Notes under the pieces: model-generated
What the model was told of the DNA's origin: nothing
Databases searched by the model: none
The model's input: the letters and a program-made list of their open reading frames with translations, nothing else
Shown: positions 60,284-64,000 of the stretch, one piece after another
Layout: each line of letters begins with the position of its first letter
How positions within the stretch are numbered: position 1 is the first letter of the stretch
Position numbers and translations under genes: made by a program
Origin: DATCJA01 sp963734635
GTDB lineage: Bacteria > Acidobacteriota > Vicinamibacteria > Vicinamibacterales > UBA2999
Direction of reading: 5' to 3'
Assembly: GCA_963734635.1 (NCBI GenBank)
Contig: CAVTIA010000005.1
Span: forward strand, 124,001 to 188,000
Length of the DNA stretch: 64,000 nt

Positions 60284-63200
60284 GTCGGACCTACTGGCGA
60301 AGTCTCGCGCAGATCGAGGACCGCCCCGAATTCCGCGCCTCGCTGGAACGGGAGTTTCCGGAAGGCGCCTCGGAGCTTCCCGAAGGGGTCACCCGGCGCG
60401 AGATGATGATGCTCCTGGGGGCCTCGCTGTCGCTCGCGGGGCTCGCCGGGTGCCGGCGCCCGGTCGAAGAGATAGTCCCCTATGTCACCGCCCCCGAGGA
60501 GATCGTTCCTGGCATTCCCCGCTACTACGCCACGACGATGCCGTTCGGCCGAAGCGCCTGCGGTGTTGTCGTCGAGAGCCACGAAGGGCGACCGACGAAG
60601 ATCGAGGGGAACCCCAGTCACCCCGCGAGCCTCGGGGCCTCGAGCACGCGCATCCAGGCGTCAGTGCTCGGCCTGTACGATCCCGACCGTTCACAATCAA
60701 TCACGCTGAAGGGTGCGCGGACGACCTGGAATGATTTCGTGGCGGCCTGGGGGAAGCTGTCCGAGGCCCACACCGCCGATGGCGGCGCCGGTCTTGCGGT
60801 CCTCTCCGAGTCCTTCTCCTCTCCCACGCTGGCACGCCTCGCGTCCGAGTTCCGCGCGCGTTATCCGAAGGCGACTTGGGCGACGTACGAGCCCGTCAGC
60901 GACGAGAACCGAATTGCGGGTATTCGGTCCGCGACTGGGCGCGACCTCGACCTCATGCTCCGGCTCGATCGAGCCGCGGTGATTCTCGCCCTCGACGCCG
61001 ATCCGCTCCTCACCGACCCGGAGATGATCCGTCACGCGCGAGGCTTCGCCGACGGAAGGCGCGCGGGAGCCTCCGGCGGCGTGATGAACCGACTGTACGC
61101 CGTCGAAGGCGTCTACTCGCTGACGGGGGCCATGGCAGATCATCGGCTGCGTCTCGAGAGCCGGCAGATCGCGCCCTTCCTCGCGGCGCTCGCTGCACGT
61201 CTTGCTTTGCCCGGAGCGGAGAGCCTTGGGGGAGCGGGCGTCCAGGGCGTGGACTCACGCTGGATCGACGCCCTGGCCAAGGACCTTCTGGCGAACCGCG
61301 GCAAAGGACTCATCGTGGCTGGGGATCGCCAGCCGGCGGCGGTCCACGCGGCGGTCTGCGCCCTGAACACACATCTAGGCAATACCGGGACGACGGTCAG
61401 CTACTACGAAACCAGGGACGCGGCGCTTCCGAGCGTGAGCTCACTGGCCTCGCTGGTCTCCTCGATGCAGGCGGGTGCGGTTCAGACGCTCGTCGTCCTC
61501 GGCGGCAATCCGGTGTTCGATGCCCCCGCCGATCTCGACTTTCCTTCGGCGCTGGCGAAGGTCCCTCACTCAATCGCGCTCGGGCACTCGATCGACGAAA
61601 CATCCTCCCAGGTGGAATGGCATATCCCGCGCGCCCACTACCTCGAATCGTGGGGCGACGCGCGCGCGGCTGGCGGTACGCTCAGCGTCGTCCAGCCGCT
61701 GATTCTTCCCCTGTTCGGCGGACGAACCGCCATCGAAGTGCTGGGGCTGATCGTGGGAGGCAAGGATCGTCCCGGCTACGACATCGTGCGCGAGACCTGG
61801 GGACCGATCCTCGGTGGGGGCGAGGTCGACAGCAAGTGGAACCGCGTCCTGCACGATGGATTGCTTTCCGGCAGCGAGCTTCCGGCAGTCGTGCCCAATC
61901 TCACCAAGGAGCCCGTTGCTGATCTGGCGCGCCTGATTGGCGGCGGTGGGGCCGGCTCCCAGCCGGCCGAGGCGGGATCATCGGGTGGCCTGGAGGTCGT
62001 GTTCCTCTCCTCCCCGTCGCTTCACGACGGCCGATTCGCGAACGACGGCTGGCTGCAGGAGCTTCCTGATCCCCTCACCAAGCTCACCTGGGACAACCCC
62101 GCGCTTGTGAGCCCGAAAACCGCCGAAATGTTCGGTCTTGCGAATCAGGACGTGATCCGTCTCGACTACTCGGGCCGGTCGCTCGAGATTCCCGTGTGGA
62201 TCCTCCCCGGTATGGCGGACGGCGTCGTGGCCCTCACACTCGGCTACGGTCGTCGGCGCGTGGGACGGATTGGGGCTGGAGTCGGGTTCGACACGTTCAC
62301 GGTCCGATCCTCCAAAGCACCTGGCTTCGATACCGGCGTCAAGCTCACCAGGGTCGGACGGACGCATCCACTGTCGGCGACCCAGGACCACGGCAGCATG
62401 GAGGGACGCCCGATCGTCCGCGAGTCCACGTTGACCGAGCTTCGATCGGACGCAGCGGCGCCGGAGCCAGCCGAGGGCGCGCAAGCGGCAGAAGGAGAAC
62501 CCGGCGCGCTGGGGGTCTACCCGGAAGAAACGGAGCACTTCTCCCTATTCCCGACCCACACCTACGATCAAGGGCACCAGTGGGGGATGACGATCGACCT
62601 GAACGCTTGCATCGGCTGCAACGCGTGCATGACGGCGTGCCAGAGCGAGAACAACGTGCCCGTCGTCGGCAAGATCCAGGTTGCCAGGCAACGCGAGATG
62701 CACTGGGTTCGCGTCGACCGGTACTTCTCCGGCGACCCGTCCGGCAACCCGCAGGTCGTTTTCCAGCCAGTTCCCTGCATGCAATGCGAGGATGCCCCGT
62801 GCGAGCAGGTCTGCCCCGTGGCCGCGACCGTTCACGATGGGGAAGGTCTCAATGTGATGGTCTACAACCGGTGCATCGGGACCCGCTACTGCTCGAACAA
62901 CTGTCCCTACAAGGTGCGCCGGTTCAATTTCTTCAACTACACCAAGGACACGCCCGACATTCTCCGGCTCGCGATGAACCCGGACGTTACGGTTCGTGCG
63001 AGAGGCGTCATGGAGAAGTGCTCGTACTGCACGCAGCGGATCACTCGGGCGAAGATCGATGCGAAGCTCTCGGGGCGCGCACTCCGTGACGGCGACGTCA
63101 AGACCGCCTGTCAGCAGGCCTGCCCCGCCGCGGCGATCGAGTTCGGAGATCTTCGGGATCCATCGAGCCGCGTCGTGCGGGCGAAGGCCGACCCACGCAA

Positions 63201-63384
63201 CTACGCGCTCCTCGCCGAGCTGAACACGAAGCCCCGGACGACCTATCTGGCCAAGGTGCGCAACCCGAATCCGGAGCTCGACGCTTCGACCCTTCGACAG
63301 GCTCAGGGTCGTCCCGAGCCTAGTCGAGGGACGACAAGCTCAGCGTCGTCCCGGACGGAGTCGAGGGACGAGGGCGCGGTATGA
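60280..63384 (+). CDS. actB: Alternative complex III subunit ActB, iron-sulfur protein, with a repeat-derived tail
   Basis: GTG at 60280 gives VSRTYWRSLAQIEDRPEFRA, the usual ActB start. A twin-arginine signal with lipobox-like Cys (RREMMMLLGASLSLAGLAGC) follows. The N-terminal two-thirds is a molybdopterin-oxidoreductase-like fold. The C-terminal third, from about residue 775, carries ferredoxin-type Cys sets CIGCNACMTACQSEN, CMQCEDAPCEQVCPV, CIGTRYCSNNCPYKVRRFNF and CSYCTQRI...CQQACP for four clusters. The protein should end near KVRNPNPEL (residue about 1000). Instead a dispersed palindromic repeat is translated as RQAQGRPEPSRGTTSSASSR before the TGA at 63384, which overlaps the next start. 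Confidence 0.95.
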   Translation: MSRTYWRSLAQIEDRPEFRASLEREFPEGASELPEGVTRREMMMLLGASLSLAGLAGCRRPVEEIVPYVTAPEEIVPGIPRYYATTMPFGRSACGVVVESHEGRPTKIEGNPSHPASLGASSTRIQASVLGLYDPDRSQSITLKGARTTWNDFVAAWGKLSEAHTADGGAGLAVLSESFSSPTLARLASEFRARYPKATWATYEPVSDENRIAGIRSATGRDLDLMLRLDRAAVILALDADPLLTDPEMIRHARGFADGRRAGASGGVMNRLYAVEGVYSLTGAMADHRLRLESRQIAPFLAALAARLALPGAESLGGAGVQGVDSRWIDALAKDLLANRGKGLIVAGDRQPAAVHAAVCALNTHLGNTGTTVSYYETRDAALPSVSSLASLVSSMQAGAVQTLVVLGGNPVFDAPADLDFPSALAKVPHSIALGHSIDETSSQVEWHIPRAHYLESWGDARAAGGTLSVVQPLILPLFGGRTAIEVLGLIVGGKDRPGYDIVRETWGPILGGGEVDSKWNRVLHDGLLSGSELPAVVPNLTKEPVADLARLIGGGGAGSQPAEAGSSGGLEVVFLSSPSLHDGRFANDGWLQELPDPLTKLTWDNPALVSPKTAEMFGLANQDVIRLDYSGRSLEIPVWILPGMADGVVALTLGYGRRRVGRIGAGVGFDTFTVRSSKAPGFDTGVKLTRVGRTHPLSATQDHGSMEGRPIVRESTLTELRSDAAAPEPAEGAQAAEGEPGALGVYPEETEHFSLFPTHTYDQGHQWGMTIDLNACIGCNACMTACQSENNVPVVGKIQVARQREMHWVRVDRYFSGDPSGNPQVVFQPVPCMQCEDAPCEQVCPVAATVHDGEGLNVMVYNRCIGTRYCSNNCPYKVRRFNFFNYTKDTPDILRLAMNPDVTVRARGVMEKCSYCTQRITRAKIDAKLSGRALRDGDVKTACQQACPAAAIEFGDLRDPSSRVVRAKADPRNYALLAELNTKPRTTYLAKVRNPNPELDASTLRQAQGRPEPSRGTTSSASSRTESRDEGAV
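63291..63371. repeat. Dispersed palindromic repeat inside the 3' end of actB
   Basis: The DNA has the unit CTTCGACAGGCTCAGG, then GTCGTCCCGAGCC and GTCGAGGGACGAC as arms of a stem, then a second partial copy (AGCTCAGCGTCGTCCC, GAGTCGAGGGACGA). This is a widely scattered bacterial intergenic repeat. Here it lies in frame within the last 30 codons of actB. Confidence 0.7.
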
Positions 63385-64000
63385 CCGTCCGCAGACGGCG
63401 CGTGCTCGGCGCGCTCGCTCTTACGTCGGTTTTCGCCCTCGCCGGCTGCGCACGCGGCTGCACGTCGAGCCGTCCTCCCATTCATCTCAACCCGAGCATG
63501 GACGACCAGCCGAAGGTCCGCCCGCAGGCGGCGAGCAGTTTCTTTTTCAACGGCGCGGCCATGCGCGAGCCCGTTCCCGGAACAATCCCGATTGGCGGAC
63601 TGAAGGAAGACGCCGCATTTTTCACGGGGAAAGGAGCGGACGGGCAGTTCGTTGGGACGATCCCCCAACCCGTGGACGACGCGATTGTCGAGCGCGGCCG
63701 CCAGCGCTACACGATTTATTGTCAGCCGTGCCACGACGCTCGTGGGGACGGGCAGGGGATCCTGTTCCAGAGAGGCAAGGTCCCCACCGCTACCTTCCAC
63801 GATCCCAAGATCGTGAGTTACCCTGACGGTCAGATTTTCGACGTCATCACGAACGGGCAAGGGCTGATGTCCGGGTACCGCTGGCCGATCCCTCCCGCAG
63901 ACAGGTGGGCGATCGTTTCCTACGTGCGCCAGCTCCAACGCGATAGGCAGGCACGGGCCGCGGCCTTGGGTGTCTCCGCGGGCACCCCCGCAAGTGCACC
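63381..64000 (+). CDS. actE: Alternative complex III mono-heme cytochrome lipoprotein, ActE-like (cut by the window end)
   Basis: ATG at 63381 overlaps the actB stop (ATGA). The signal VRRRRVLGALALTSVFALAGC has a lipobox (LAGC). The mature part has MDDQPKVRPQAASSFFFNGA, AMREPVPGTIPIGGL, RGRQRYTIYCQPCHDARGDG (heme motif CQPCH near residue 114), and a Met ligand segment GQGLMSGYRWPIPPADRWAI, VSYVRQLQ. This matches ActE. Usually actC (NrfD-like) and actD stand between actB and actE; here the cytochrome follows directly. The frame is still open at 64000, so the C-terminus is not seen. Confidence 0.85.
   Translation, partial: MTVRRRRVLGALALTSVFALAGCARGCTSSRPPIHLNPSMDDQPKVRPQAASSFFFNGAAMREPVPGTIPIGGLKEDAAFFTGKGADGQFVGTIPQPVDDAIVERGRQRYTIYCQPCHDARGDGQGILFQRGKVPTATFHDPKIVSYPDGQIFDVITNGQGLMSGYRWPIPPADRWAIVSYVRQLQRDRQARAAALGVSAGTPASA

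Overview
The window is a GC-rich chromosomal segment that most resembles an Acidobacteriota genome, probably Vicinamibacteria-like (an inference). The evidence is an Oar-like TonB-dependent receptor with an N-terminal carboxypeptidase-regulatory domain, an ECF sigma factor fused by overlap to a Ser/Thr kinase, PEGA and DUF1800/DUF1501 proteins, many secreted beta-propeller and DUF6152 proteins, dispersed palindromic repeats, and an alternative complex III operon at the right end. No rRNA, tRNA or CRISPR array was recognised.

Layout. (1) 1-12851, all leftward: a run of secreted or envelope genes containing seven copies (plus one deleted remnant) of an uncharacterised secreted family that I call WGDTL after its shared W-x-G-[DN]-T-L-V signature, together with a lactonase-type propeller, an NHL propeller, an NTF2-like protein, a DUF6152 protein and one TonB-dependent receptor. 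(2) 12937-16377, leftward: response regulator, sensor kinase and a TAXI-type solute-binding lipoprotein in one overlapping operon. (3) 16624-22770, rightward: a six-gene MoxR/DUF58/vWA cluster in the order of methylotroph mxaRSACKL. (4) 23161-28508, rightward: a second WGDTL module with an SMP-30 propeller and DUF6152. (5) 28572-52988: mixed metabolism and envelope genes, including an MHS transporter with a tandem class II aldolase lipoprotein, HdeD, a metallo-beta-lactamase fusion, sigma factor plus kinase, a CDP-alcohol phosphatidyltransferase, a cytochrome-propeller protein, PEGA and TonB-C proteins, a MoaD/BNR pair, DUF1800/DUF1501, further transporters, an amidohydrolase and a secreted LON domain. 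(6) 52989-59409: a remnant integron-type integrase, another DUF6152/WGDTL pair, a KOW-Smr protein, a three-gene C5-dicarboxyl-CoA operon (lyase, CoA-transferase, MaoC hydratase), and a truncated phospholipase-D gene. (7) 59636-64000: actA, actB and an actE-like cytochrome of alternative complex III, cut by the window end.

How the parts may fit together. The same 17-bp motif, TGTAACA-N3-TGTTTCA, lies just upstream of the leftward secreted cluster (12923) and in the divergent region between the TAXI/kinase/regulator operon and the mxaR-like gene (16502). This suggests that the sensor system controls the flanking secreted module and possibly the mxa-like cluster. The module WGDTL proteins + propeller + DUF6152 recurs on both sides of that regulator and is the best candidate here for an undescribed system.

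Caution: many genes in 1-12.9 kb and 18.6-21.7 kb, and one near 28.4 kb, are broken by single-base frameshifts while the protein sequence continues in another frame. This looks more like uncorrected indels in a long-read assembly than natural decay, but it cannot be decided from the sequence. Such genes are given as one merged feature.
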